From assembly GCA_030583905.1 (NCBI GenBank), contig CP129481.1, positions 1,488,001 to 1,552,000 on the forward strand: a stretch of DNA of 64,000 nt, read 5' to 3'. The DNA comes from Anaerolineales bacterium (GTDB taxonomy: Bacteria; Chloroflexota; Anaerolineae; Anaerolineales; Villigracilaceae). The notes beneath the pieces are model-generated. The model saw only the letters and a program-made list of their open reading frames with translations, did no database searches and was not told where the DNA came from. How positions within the stretch are numbered: the stretch's first letter is position 1; every line of letters starts with the position of its first letter. Below, one piece after another: positions 53,349 through 61,836 of the stretch. The position numbers were made by a program, and so were the translations under genes.

Positions 53349-54815
53349 CTAGATTAAACCAACTTCCTTGTTGAATTCCACGATCAGTTCGTCGATCTCA
53401 TCCGCCTGCTTCTGGACGTTGGTCCAGTAATCGGGCTGATACCACTGCGCCTGGATCTCTTCGTAGGTCTTGCCCTGCTGTTCGACCCAGGTATAGTATT
53501 TCAGGTTGTGCACGCGGCGGCGGTCGGTGTAGCGCAGTTCAAGCATGTTGTCCGTGGACTGTCCGTGCAGGTAGCGGGCAAAGTCCGCGGCGGCATCGCG
53601 CTCGGTGTATTGACCGAACTCCTGATGCATTTCGTGCAGGCGCGAGCGGTAGAGTTCCATCGAGTCGGTGGCGATGGTAAGCATGATGTCGTTCTCGCCC
53701 ATTTCGTAATATTTGGCGGCTTTGATCGCGGAGAGTACGTTCGAGATGCCGGAGAAACCGAGCAGGTCGAGATTGGAGATCGTTGCTTCGGGAATGCCTT
53801 TTTCAGCGAGGAGCGCGCGTCCATTCTCTTCGTTGAAGAGACGGGCGATGTTGACCACGGCATTATCGTCGATGGCGACGACCACATCGGTATTCTTGGT
53901 GTTATGCACCCACGGCACATGTTTATCGCCGATGCCTTCGATGCGGTGTGCGCCAAACCCGTTTTCGAGCAGGGTCGGGCATTGCAGCGCTTCGCTGGCG
54001 ACGATCTTGCTTTCGGGGAAGAGTTGCTTCAGGTAATCGCCGCTGGCGATGGTGCCTGCCGAGCCGGTCGCGGATGCCATGCCGCGATAACTGTCGTTCG
54101 GTCCCATGACCTGTTTGAGCACTTCCTCCATCGCATGACCGGTCACTTCGTAGTGCCAGAGATAGTTGCCGAATTCCTGGAATTGATCGAAGATCATCAG
54201 GTCCTGACCGGAGTTGCGGAGTTCCCAGCATTTGTCGAAGATTTCTTTGACGTTCGATTCGGAGCCGGGGGTCTTGATGGTTTCGCCCGCAACTTTTGCA
54301 AGCCATTCAAAGCGTTCCTTTGACATGCCTTCGGGCAGGATGGCGATGGATTCACACGCCAGTAACGCTGAATCGTATGCGCCGCCACGGCAGTAATTGC
54401 CCGTGGAGGGCCAGACAGCTTTTTGAGTGGTCGGGTCGAACTGACCGGTGACCAGTCTCGGGACGAGACAGGAGAACGCCGCCCCGACCTTGTGTGCGCC
54501 GGTTGGGAACCATTTCCCGACGATGGCGATGATGCGGGCTTTGACTCCCGTCAGCGAGGAAGGAAGCTCGATGAAATTGACTCCGCCAAAGGTCCCGCCG
54601 GAAGCGGTGGGTTGATTCTTCCAGGTGATGCGGAACAGGTTGAGGGGGTGAATATCCCACAGCCCGATGCCTTTCAATTCATCCTGGATCTTTGCAGGGA
54701 TCTTGGATGGATCCTTCATTTGGGCGTAGGTGGGGATGATGATGTTGCGTTCTTTGGCGCGTTGGATGGCGCGGGCGCGGCGGTCTTTATGGATGGTCAG
54801 GTCGATCGTGGTCAT
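53349..54815 (-). CDS. TrpB-like fold-type II PLP enzyme of unknown specificity
   Basis: 488 residues. IVGKWFPTGAHKVGAAFSC places the Schiff-base lysine at Lys109 in the same GAHK context as TrpB. STGNYCRGGAYDSALLACES and SATGSAGTIASGDYLKQLFP are the substrate and phosphate regions. It is about 90 residues longer than TrpB and lacks the TrpB N-terminus, and true trpB is at 5746, so another beta-elimination or replacement reaction is likely. AAGGAG precedes ATG. It is a single-gene unit with its own promoter. Confidence 0.82.
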   Translation of the reverse strand: MTTIDLTIHKDRRARAIQRAKERNIIIPTYAQMKDPSKIPAKIQDELKGIGLWDIHPLNLFRITWKNQPTASGGTFGGVNFIELPSSLTGVKARIIAIVGKWFPTGAHKVGAAFSCLVPRLVTGQFDPTTQKAVWPSTGNYCRGGAYDSALLACESIAILPEGMSKERFEWLAKVAGETIKTPGSESNVKEIFDKCWELRNSGQDLMIFDQFQEFGNYLWHYEVTGHAMEEVLKQVMGPNDSYRGMASATGSAGTIASGDYLKQLFPESKIVASEALQCPTLLENGFGAHRIEGIGDKHVPWVHNTKNTDVVVAIDDNAVVNIARLFNEENGRALLAEKGIPEATISNLDLLGFSGISNVLSAIKAAKYYEMGENDIMLTIATDSMELYRSRLHEMHQEFGQYTERDAAADFARYLHGQSTDNMLELRYTDRRRVHNLKYYTWVEQQGKTYEEIQAQWYQPDYWTNVQKQADEIDELIVEFNKEVGLI

Positions 54816-54848
54816 TAGACATCTCCTTGAAATTTGTCAGACAACTTG

Positions 54849-54854
54849 ATTATA
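54849..54854 (-). promoter_or_regulatory. -10 element for the TrpB-like gene
   Basis: Minus-strand TATAAT 33 bases before ATG 54815; a weak -35 (TTGTGC, 16-base spacer) is upstream. Confidence 0.45.
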
Positions 54855-54942
54855 GCGCACAAGTTTCCCGGCACAAAGATGATTTTGGTCACCGTTTCGC
54901 AGACTATCATCACATATGACCAATTCAGAGAATGAAAAGAGA

Positions 54943-56076
54943 TTATATCCCCATCATCTTGCTGACGACCGAGAGCAAAATGCCGCCCGCAATGACGCTG
55001 CCCAACTGACCCGCCGTATTCGCGCCCATGGCGTGCATGAGGATGAAGTTATCGGGGTCTTCGTCGTTGGCGGTTTTTGCCGCAAGGCGTCCTGCCATCG
55101 GAAAGGCGGAAATGCCAGCCGCGCCAATGAGCGGATTGATCTTTCCGCCGCTCATTACAGACATCAGTTTGCCGAAGAGCAATCCCGCCACCGTGTCGAG
55201 CGCAAAGGCGAATAGACCGAGCACCATGATCTTGCCCGTATCCAAATTCAGGAATGCTTCCGCGCTCATGGTCGAGCCGATGGCAAGCCCGAGGAACAAC
55301 GTAGCGATGTTGATGATCTCGTTTTGCGCGGCATTGCTCAAACGGTCCACCACGCCAGTGACCTTGAGCAGGTTGCCGAGCATGAGCATGGAGATGAGCG
55401 GCGTGGCTTCAGGGACGAGAATGCCGACCACCAACGTGATGACCACGGGGAAGAAGATCAACGTCCGTTTGGAGATGGGCTTGGGCGCATACTCCATTTT
55501 GATCATGCGTTCTTTTTTCGTGGTGAGCAAACGCATCAACGGCGGCTGGATGATCGGGATCAAACTCATGTACGAATATGCCGCCACCGCAATCGGCGCG
55601 AGCAGTTCGGGCGCAAGTTTGCTTGCCACAAAAATGGATGTCGGTCCGTCGATCGCGCCGATCACGCCGATGGATGCGGCTTGATTAAGCGGGAATCCCA
55701 GCCAGATCGCCAGGATCAACGTGCCGAAGATGCCGAACTGTCCCGCCGCGCCGAGCAAGACCATTTTTGGCTGCGCCAGCAGCGGCGAAAAATCGATCAT
55801 CGCGCCGACACCGATGAAGATGAGCAGCGGGAACAATTCCGTTTTGATGCCCGCGTTGTACAAAACGCCCATCATGCCTTCCACGGCGGTCATTCCCGAA
55901 AGCGGAATATTCGCCAGCATACAACCGAAGCCGATGGGCAATAACAAAACGGGCTCGATCTCCTTGAACACGGCGAGATAGATCAATATCAATGCGGCGG
56001 CGATCATCACGCCGTTGCCCAGCGTGAAATTCGAAAAACCTTTTATCAGTTCGGGGATGAGGGATGATAAATCCAT
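54943..56076 (-). CDS. sodium-translocating decarboxylase beta subunit
   Basis: 377 residues, highly hydrophobic, OadB/MmdB/GcdB family. It decarboxylates carboxybiotin and couples this to Na+ export. LLPIGFGCMLANIP, GAMIDFSPLLAQP (the conserved Asp region), GVIGAIDGPTSIFVASKLAPELL (IDGP motif, proposed Na+ site) and AAGISAFPMAGRL are characteristic. It is the last gene of a four-gene operon starting at 58575, 4 bases after the biotin carrier gene. Confidence 0.95.
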   Translation of the reverse strand: MDLSSLIPELIKGFSNFTLGNGVMIAAALILIYLAVFKEIEPVLLLPIGFGCMLANIPLSGMTAVEGMMGVLYNAGIKTELFPLLIFIGVGAMIDFSPLLAQPKMVLLGAAGQFGIFGTLILAIWLGFPLNQAASIGVIGAIDGPTSIFVASKLAPELLAPIAVAAYSYMSLIPIIQPPLMRLLTTKKERMIKMEYAPKPISKRTLIFFPVVITLVVGILVPEATPLISMLMLGNLLKVTGVVDRLSNAAQNEIINIATLFLGLAIGSTMSAEAFLNLDTGKIMVLGLFAFALDTVAGLLFGKLMSVMSGGKINPLIGAAGISAFPMAGRLAAKTANDEDPDNFILMHAMGANTAGQLGSVIAGGILLSVVSKMMGI

Positions 56077-56080
56077 AAGG

Positions 56081-56542
56081 TTACATCCACGACGCTTCGC
56101 CCAGATCGGCGAACTTGATCAGCGCCTGTTTGTGTGCCACGCTCTGACCTTCGCTCACCAGCACATCGCCAACCGTGCCGCTGTACGTCGAGCGGATGCT
56201 GTTCTTCATCTTCATCGCTTCGATCACCAGCACCACCTGCCCCGCCTCCACCTTGTCGCCTGCCTTCACAAAAATATTGACGACCGTCCCGGGCAGGGGG
56301 GAGGTCAGCGAGTTGCCGCTCAATGCGAGATTGGGAGACGGTGCAGGGACAGGAGCGGGATTCGGCTTGTACGGCTGGCTCTCCGTTTTTCTGTCCGCTT
56401 CATTTCTTGTTTCAACCTGATTCTGTTTCTCAGGCATGACCTCAAACCGCACGCCATCCACATGCACGATGACGGGACGCGCGTTGATATCTTCGATCTC
56501 TACTTCATGAACTTGGTTGTTGACTGTGAGTTTTTGTTTCAT
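56081..56542 (-). CDS. biotin carboxyl carrier subunit of the decarboxylase
   Basis: 153 residues from ATG 56542. A proline-rich linker (about 60-80) leads to a biotinyl domain with the canonical EAMKMKN site (Lys111) and LPGTVVNIFVKAGDKV. It shuttles CO2 from the carboxyltransferase to the membrane beta subunit. The frame is open further upstream but that part lies inside a palindromic repeat and codes no family sequence. Confidence 0.93.
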   Translation of the reverse strand: MKQKLTVNNQVHEVEIEDINARPVIVHVDGVRFEVMPEKQNQVETRNEADRKTESQPYKPNPAPVPAPSPNLALSGNSLTSPLPGTVVNIFVKAGDKVEAGQVVLVIEAMKMKNSIRSTYSGTVGDVLVSEGQSVAHKQALIKFADLGEASWM

Positions 56543-56563
56543 AAATTCCATCTCTTTTTGGAG

Positions 56564-56583
56564 TGCAGGAGCTTGCTCCTGCA
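56564..56583. repeat. GCAGGAGC hairpin repeat in the decarboxylase operon
   Basis: TGCAGGAGC (56564-56572) and GCTCCTGCA (56575-56583) with a 2-base loop, between the OadG-like and biotin carrier genes. Confidence 0.7.
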
Positions 56584-56617
56584 TTTGCAACGGCAAGCCA
56601 TTGCAATCCATAAAAAA

Positions 56618-56989
56618 TTAACGCCGCTTCATTGTCCCTTTTTCAGACATTTGCCGGGTGCGCATCCCCAACTGCCACGCGGAGACGAGCGCCGTCGGCG
56701 GCTGCTCCAGCGGGCGCGCGGAGGTTTGTCCCTGCTCGGCGAGCGCCATTGCCACGGCGAGCAAAGCGACCTGAAGCTTGGAATCCGTCTGGGGCGGTGA
56801 ATCAACTTCGGGGGAGTCGGATGCGTTGTCTTGAGCGTGTCGAAGGGCGGGTTCTTCTTCCGCAGGAGATTCTTTCTCCGCAGTGACCGCCGTCAGAAGC
56901 GCCATCATCCCCCACAACAAGATGATCGCGCCGAAGACCAGCCCCATGCCGAGAGCGGTGATTTCGAGGGAGAGAATAAAGTCAGTCAT
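56618..56989 (-). CDS. OadG-family small membrane subunit of the decarboxylase
   Basis: 123 residues from ATG 56989. One N-terminal membrane helix (LGMGLVFGAIILLWGMMALL) followed by an acidic, disordered stretch and a C-terminal segment ending MSEKGTMKRR. Such gamma/delta subunits hold the carboxyltransferase on the membrane part. An upstream GTG (57001) is a weaker start. It lies between the carboxyltransferase and biotin carrier genes. Confidence 0.88.
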   Translation of the reverse strand: MTDFILSLEITALGMGLVFGAIILLWGMMALLTAVTAEKESPAEEEPALRHAQDNASDSPEVDSPPQTDSKLQVALLAVAMALAEQGQTSARPLEQPPTALVSAWQLGMRTRQMSEKGTMKRR

Positions 56990-57000
56990 GTTATTTTCCA

Positions 57001-57024
57001 CGTAGGGGCGAGTCGCCCCGCCTA
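57001..57024. repeat. GTAGGGGCGA hairpin repeat
   Basis: GGGGCGA/TCGCCCC pair (57007-57020 region). On the minus strand its edge TAG is the stop codon of the carboxyltransferase gene, the same arrangement as in the trp operon. Confidence 0.7.
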
Positions 57025-58575
57025 TACAGGAATATTCCCATGCTTGCGCGGGGGAGCTGGCGTGTATTTGTCGCGCAGCGCAGACAATGTCGCGATGATC
57101 TTCGGGCGTGACTCGCGCGGCTCGATGATGTCATCCACATAGCCTGTGGATGCGGCGTAATACGGATTGTTGAATTTCTCGCGATATTCGCTGGCGAGTT
57201 TCTTGCGTTCTTCGGCAGGATTCTCTGCCGTCTCGATCTGCTTCTTGAACAAAATATTTGCCGCGCCTTCCGCGCCAAGGACGGCGATCTCTGCCGAGGG
57301 CCACGCGTAGGTGACATCCGTGCCGAGATACTTGCTGGACATGACCACATACGCGCCGCCATATGCCTTGCGGGTGATGATGCAGATCTTCGGCACGGTG
57401 GCTTCGGAATAGGCATAGAGCAGTTTCGCGCCATGGCGGATGATGCCGCCGTGTTCCTGCGCGATACCCGGCAGGAAGCCCGGCGAATCGACGAAGGTCA
57501 CAAGCGGGATGTTGAAGCAGTCGCACATGCGCACGAAGCGCGTCATTTTGTCCGCCGCGTCGATGTCGATCACGCCCGCCATAATGGACGGTTCCTGCGC
57601 CACGATGCCGACACTGTGTCCGCCGATGCGCGCGAGCCCCACAATCGCATTCCGCGCCCAATCGGGTTGGATCTCAAGGAAAGAGTCCTTGTCAATGATT
57701 TTTTCGATGACTTGATGCATCACATACGGCTCGTTCGCTTCGAGCGGGATGATGTGGTTGAGTTCTTCATCCATGCGCGAGAGATCATCGGCTGGCTGGA
57801 CGTACGGCGGATTTTCGACGTTGTTCGAGGGCAAATATGAAAGGAAATGACGCGCCATATCCAGCGCAGCTTTTTCGCTCTTCACGCTCAAATGCGCCAC
57901 ACCACTGACCGAGTTATGCACCGCTGCGCCGCCAAGCGACTCGGCATCGATCACTTCGCCCGTCACGGCTTTGATCACGTCCGGTCCCGTCAGGAACATG
58001 AACGATGATTTTTCCACCATGATGACCAGGTCGGTCAGGGCGGGGGAGTACGCCGCGCCGCCCGCGCACGGTCCGAGCATCACGCTCACTTGCGGAACCA
58101 CGCCCGAATACTGCGCGTTGCGTCGGAAGATCTCCGCATAACCGCCCATCGAGCGCACGCCTTCCTGAATGCGCGCGCCGCCCGAGTCGATCAGAGAAAT
58201 GAACGGCACGCCGTTGCGTACCGCCAGGTCCATCACGCGGCAAATTTTGTGCGATTGCATCTCGCTCAGCGTGCCGCCGTAAATTGTAAAATCCTGTGAA
58301 TATAGATATACCGTCCGCCCGTGAATTTGACCGTAGCCTGTAATGACCCCATCACCGTAAAACTTCTCTTTCAGCAATCCCAGTTCATCGCCCTGATGCG
58401 TGATGAACGGTTCGATCTCGTTGAACGTGCCGGGGTCGAGCAGCAACTCAATGCGCTCACGCGCGGTCAACTTTCCTTTGGCTTTTTGCTTGGCAATGCG
58501 CTCCTCGCCGCCGCCTTCCAACGCCTTGGCGCGCATCTTGCGCAGTTCCAAAATTCGGGGATCTTCTTGTGTCAT
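57022..58575 (-). CDS. carboxyltransferase subunit (methylmalonyl-CoA decarboxylase alpha / propionyl-CoA carboxylase beta family)
   Basis: 517 residues. Two crotonase-fold halves: GGTLSEMQSHKICRVMDLA, SLIDSGGARIQEGV, LGPCAGGAAYSPAL and FVDSPGFLPGIAQEHGGIIRHGAKLLYA, YGGAYVVMSSK. It moves a carboxyl group between acyl-CoA and biotin. ATG 58575 is preferred over ATG 58581 because the AAAGGA site touches the latter. With beta, gamma and biotin subunits downstream and no biotin carboxylase, a Na+-pumping methylmalonyl-CoA decarboxylase is the best reading. Confidence 0.93.
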   Translation of the reverse strand: MTQEDPRILELRKMRAKALEGGGEERIAKQKAKGKLTARERIELLLDPGTFNEIEPFITHQGDELGLLKEKFYGDGVITGYGQIHGRTVYLYSQDFTIYGGTLSEMQSHKICRVMDLAVRNGVPFISLIDSGGARIQEGVRSMGGYAEIFRRNAQYSGVVPQVSVMLGPCAGGAAYSPALTDLVIMVEKSSFMFLTGPDVIKAVTGEVIDAESLGGAAVHNSVSGVAHLSVKSEKAALDMARHFLSYLPSNNVENPPYVQPADDLSRMDEELNHIIPLEANEPYVMHQVIEKIIDKDSFLEIQPDWARNAIVGLARIGGHSVGIVAQEPSIMAGVIDIDAADKMTRFVRMCDCFNIPLVTFVDSPGFLPGIAQEHGGIIRHGAKLLYAYSEATVPKICIITRKAYGGAYVVMSSKYLGTDVTYAWPSAEIAVLGAEGAANILFKKQIETAENPAEERKKLASEYREKFNNPYYAASTGYVDDIIEPRESRPKIIATLSALRDKYTPAPPRKHGNIPV

Positions 58576-58760
58576 ATGCATTCCTTTTATTTTCGCAGGG
58601 GCGACCCATACGATGAGTGATAAATTTCACAATAAAAAGTATATCAATCGGATGTCAGACAAGCCAGTGATGGAGGTCATGCCGCAAATAGGATAATCCG
58701 CCTCCTCTTTTGTACCTGATACCTGCTTCTGTTTCAATAGGCATTTGTTTACGCTGGGAA

Positions 58761-58790
58761 AAAATCATCCCGCAATAACTTTGCGGGATG
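58761..58790 (-). terminator. intrinsic terminator after the small lipoprotein gene
   Basis: CATCCCGCAA (58766-58775) with TTGCGGGATG (58781-58790), 5-base loop, followed on minus by ATTTTTT. The remaining 200 bases to the carboxyltransferase start contain no gene I can support. Confidence 0.88.
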
Positions 58791-58797
58791 AAAAAAT

Positions 58798-59259
58798 CTA
58801 CGGCACATACGGCGGCAGGGACAGCACTTTGTAACCGTCGCCGTCTTTTTGCACGCTGATCGCGTATTCCGTGATCGGTTCGGGGAGCGTCTCGCCGCAA
58901 CAGCCTGTAAACTCGAACAATTCGCCGTCCTTCGTCTTGAACGTGACCGTGAACTCGAATCCGCTCTCCGTTTCCACGGCGTTGACCACGTCCATCACTT
59001 CCATGCAGACGAGACCATTCTGCTCGCATCCCCTTTGCCATAAGGACGCATGATCTGTGGGGGATAGGTCGGGATTCCAGCCCGCAAGGAGTTCGTATTC
59101 CCCGCCGTATACCATCACTGCCTCGGCATACTGTCCATTTGCCAGCGCGCTGAAGAATGTCCGCAGGGTGGCTTCGGCTTTGGGTAATTCAGATTCCTGT
59201 TTGGCAGGTGAACATGCCACAAAAAGAAGCACGAAGAGAACAAGGAACACCTTTTTCAT
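58798..59259 (-). CDS. small lipoprotein, NTF2-like
   Basis: 153 residues. A lipoprotein signal peptide MKKVFLVLFVLLFVAC with lipobox at Cys16, then a compact domain with ATLRTFFSALANGQYAEAVMVY, typical of NTF2/DUF4878-like lipoproteins, and three further cysteines (GCEQNG, VCMEV, GCCGE). It should sit outside the membrane; function unknown. It is 2 bases after the peptidase gene stop and likely co-transcribed with it. Confidence 0.85.
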   Translation of the reverse strand: MKKVFLVLFVLLFVACSPAKQESELPKAEATLRTFFSALANGQYAEAVMVYGGEYELLAGWNPDLSPTDHASLWQRGCEQNGLVCMEVMDVVNAVETESGFEFTVTFKTKDGELFEFTGCCGETLPEPITEYAISVQKDGDGYKVLSLPPYVP

Positions 59260-59261
59260 TT

Positions 59262-60452
59262 CTATCCTTTCAGAAGCACGATCTCCCGTTGCGGTTCGCC
59301 GATATATAACGCGCCTTCGTCCGTGAGAACGACATCCTCCTCCAAACCGATATATCCATAATTCGGGACTGCCAGCCCGGGCTCCAGCGTATAGACCTGA
59401 TCATTTTCCAGCATTTGATTGGGCGAGTCGCCGTATTTTTCCCACAGCGGACCGAGCAACGCGCCGCCATCGTGTGCCACGCGCCCGAGTTGATGACCGA
59501 GCGCGTACTTGTATTCGGGATAGCCTGAATCCGTGACGATCTCGCGCGCGATGGTGTCGATGGAATTGCCTGTCACGCCGGCTTTCATTGTCTCCCGTGA
59601 CTTCTCGATGGCGGTGCGGATGGTGATGAAACCGCGCTGGACTTCGAGCGGGGCTTCGGTTTCGCCTTCGCGCAGGACATATGCAACGCGCTGGATGTCC
59701 GAGCAGTAGCCTTCGTATTTCACCCCAAAGTCAAAGTGGATGATATGCCCGCGCTCGACCTTGATTTCACTGGGTCCGCTGTGCCCGACGATTTTGTCCG
59801 GTCCCGCGTTGACAGCGGGATTGTTCTCCGGTGACCACGCATAGCCGACGCCGTATTCCTTCATCAGCGCGTGCATGTAATTTGCCACTTCGATCTCGGT
59901 CATGCCGATTTTGATGAAGTTGAAGGTCTTTTTGTAGATCTCGTCCGTGATCTCGACGGCTTTCTGGATGCGGGCGAGTTCGGTTTGGGTCTTTCGTCCG
60001 CGCAGAGAATTGATGACCGGCTCGGCACTGATGATGCGGTCCGCATAGGGCGTGCCAGCCAGGTATTCCATCAGGAAGCCGTGCATGGCATGGGTCAAAC
60101 CGTCCGCGTGGGTGTTGTTTCGGGACGTGTTGACCGCTATCCGGTCCGGGTTGAGGCGGGTGATCGTTTCTTTGAAGATGCCGCTGATGGCGGTGTCATA
60201 TCCGATGATCTCGTTGAATACGCCGAGTTGTGCGATTGCTTCCTTTTCGAGGTTGCCGACGATGGCAGTTTTGTGTCCGGCTTTGGTGAAGATGAGCGCG
60301 GAGAGCCAGGTGAGGTCGTGCCCGCCGATGAGGAAATCGAGCACGGGGTCGCGCACGCCGCTGGTCTCGCGGACGAAGGTCAGCCAGAGATCGATGTTTT
60401 GTTCCCTGAGGATTTCAACGGTTTGGTTTGCTTTTTCCTGAATGAGAGACAT
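59262..60452 (-). CDS. M24-family (Xaa-Pro type) metallopeptidase
   Basis: 396 residues from ATG 60452 (GAGG 7 bases upstream); an open extension to 60809 overlaps the MFS gene and is discarded. The creatinase-like N-terminal domain (1-165) is followed by the pita-bread domain with metal ligands in HFDFGVKYEGYCSDIQR (two Asp), GHQLGR (His), LEPGL (Glu) and GLEEDVVL (Glu). It cleaves X-Pro bonds or related substrates in the cytosol. It precedes the lipoprotein gene. Confidence 0.9.
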   Translation of the reverse strand: MSLIQEKANQTVEILREQNIDLWLTFVRETSGVRDPVLDFLIGGHDLTWLSALIFTKAGHKTAIVGNLEKEAIAQLGVFNEIIGYDTAISGIFKETITRLNPDRIAVNTSRNNTHADGLTHAMHGFLMEYLAGTPYADRIISAEPVINSLRGRKTQTELARIQKAVEITDEIYKKTFNFIKIGMTEIEVANYMHALMKEYGVGYAWSPENNPAVNAGPDKIVGHSGPSEIKVERGHIIHFDFGVKYEGYCSDIQRVAYVLREGETEAPLEVQRGFITIRTAIEKSRETMKAGVTGNSIDTIAREIVTDSGYPEYKYALGHQLGRVAHDGGALLGPLWEKYGDSPNQMLENDQVYTLEPGLAVPNYGYIGLEEDVVLTDEGALYIGEPQREIVLLKG

Positions 60453-60487
60453 ATGGTTTCCTCGTTTGATATTGGATGGGGAACGGT

Positions 60488-61759
60488 TTACCGTCCGCCG
60501 TTTGCGGTCAATTGCTTGCGCGGGTCTTTTACCATAAATAACAGGATGCCGATCATTATGGCGGACAATACGGTGGAGATGGAAAAGGTCGGGATGAAGC
60601 CCGCCGCGTCCACGATGAAGCCGCCGATGATGGGCGCGAAGATGGTGGCTGGTGCGGTCAGCGTTTGCGAGAGTCCGATGTAGATCGGGCGTTCCGCTTC
60701 GGTGCCGAAGCCGACGGTCATTGCCATGCTGATGGTCCAGATGGACACATTGGCGAGACCGGTTAGGATGAAGATGGGATAGAACCACGTAATGGATGAT
60801 GCATTCCACGCAAGGATCGCGCTCAACATGGCGGCGACCCCGCCGAGGATGAGCATGGAGCGATGACCGATTTTATCCCCAAGCCAGCCCATGCCCGCGT
60901 TGGCGATGGTCTGTGAGATGGTGAGTGTGGCGGTGAGATAGCCTGCCGTGACCGTGTCCATGTTGAAGTTGCGCAGGGCGTAGATGATGTAGAACGCAAA
61001 TCCCATTGTGGCGAATTGCGAGATGAAACGCACGCTCAGGAACCAGTTGAAGTTCGCATCCTTGCCCATGACCTTTTTTGCGTCATCCCAAAAGTGGGTC
61101 TTTTCTTCGGGGATGATCTTTTCCCGGTCTTCCGGCTCGCGTGTCAGCGAGAGCGCGAACCAGGATATGGTGAAGAAGAAGCTGGCGAGGATGAAGCAGG
61201 CTGCAAAGTCCCAGGGAGAGGCGATGATATCGAGGATGTATCCCGCGGCGACTGCCGATCCGCTGATGAAGAGGTTTGCCAGCGCAGCTTGCACTCCAAA
61301 GAAAGTCCCGCGCGCATCGGACGGGATGATCTTCGAGATCATGGATGTCCATGCATTGGCGGTGAAGCCTCCGCCCAGTCCCTGCCAGATGAGCATGATG
61401 AAGGTGAGCACCAGCCCGGCAGTGACCCCGATGTGCGGAATGAATAAAGCGACCATGGCAAGCCCAAAGAATGGAATGCGCTCGTGGATGGTCATCAACA
61501 ACACGGTCGGTTTGTACTGGCGCAGGCGCGAGACATGGCTGGCTGTGAACAGTTGCGGGAAAAGCCAACCCGCCGAATGGATGGCGGGAACCAGCCCGAT
61601 CAGCAGGGCGGAGTCAGTCATGGTGGCGACGAAGAGCGGCAGGATGGTGCTGAAGGATGCAAAACCGAGCGCCAAGCCAAAAAGACCGCCATCCGTGAGG
61701 TTGGCGGTGACATTGTGTTTCAGGTTCTTACGGACATCTTTTTCGAGATTGGTGAGCAT
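60488..61759 (-). CDS. major facilitator superfamily transporter
   Basis: 423 residues from ATG 61759; a longer frame runs into the upstream terminator. Twelve predicted helices. Visible features are GGLFGLALGFASFSTILPLF (TM1), GWLGDKIGHRSMLILGG (loop motif A-type in the C half) and TREPEDREKIIPEEKTHFWDD (central cytosolic loop). Substrate unknown. It lies 35 bases upstream of the peptidase gene, so peptide or amino acid transport is possible but unproven. Confidence 0.88.
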   Translation of the reverse strand: MLTNLEKDVRKNLKHNVTANLTDGGLFGLALGFASFSTILPLFVATMTDSALLIGLVPAIHSAGWLFPQLFTASHVSRLRQYKPTVLLMTIHERIPFFGLAMVALFIPHIGVTAGLVLTFIMLIWQGLGGGFTANAWTSMISKIIPSDARGTFFGVQAALANLFISGSAVAAGYILDIIASPWDFAACFILASFFFTISWFALSLTREPEDREKIIPEEKTHFWDDAKKVMGKDANFNWFLSVRFISQFATMGFAFYIIYALRNFNMDTVTAGYLTATLTISQTIANAGMGWLGDKIGHRSMLILGGVAAMLSAILAWNASSITWFYPIFILTGLANVSIWTISMAMTVGFGTEAERPIYIGLSQTLTAPATIFAPIIGGFIVDAAGFIPTFSISTVLSAIMIGILLFMVKDPRKQLTANGGR

Positions 61760-61785
61760 GGACTGGATTGTACCTGACAAGCGAA

Positions 61786-61810
61786 AAGCCCGGCAGAGGA
61801 TGCCGGGCTT
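61786..61810 (-). terminator. intrinsic terminator after flotillin
   Basis: AAGCCCGGCA (61786-61795) with TGCCGGGCTT (61801-61810), 5-base loop, then TT on minus. It separates the flotillin/NfeD unit from the MFS gene. Confidence 0.85.
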
Positions 61811-61836
61811 CATTGACATGCTTGTCTTTTACCTTG

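Noticed and set aside
59262-60809. N-terminal extension of the M24 peptidase to 60809
   Set aside because: The extra 119 residues lie antiparallel in frame shift to the MFS gene 3' end and have no peptidase sequence; ATG 60452 has a good ribosome site.
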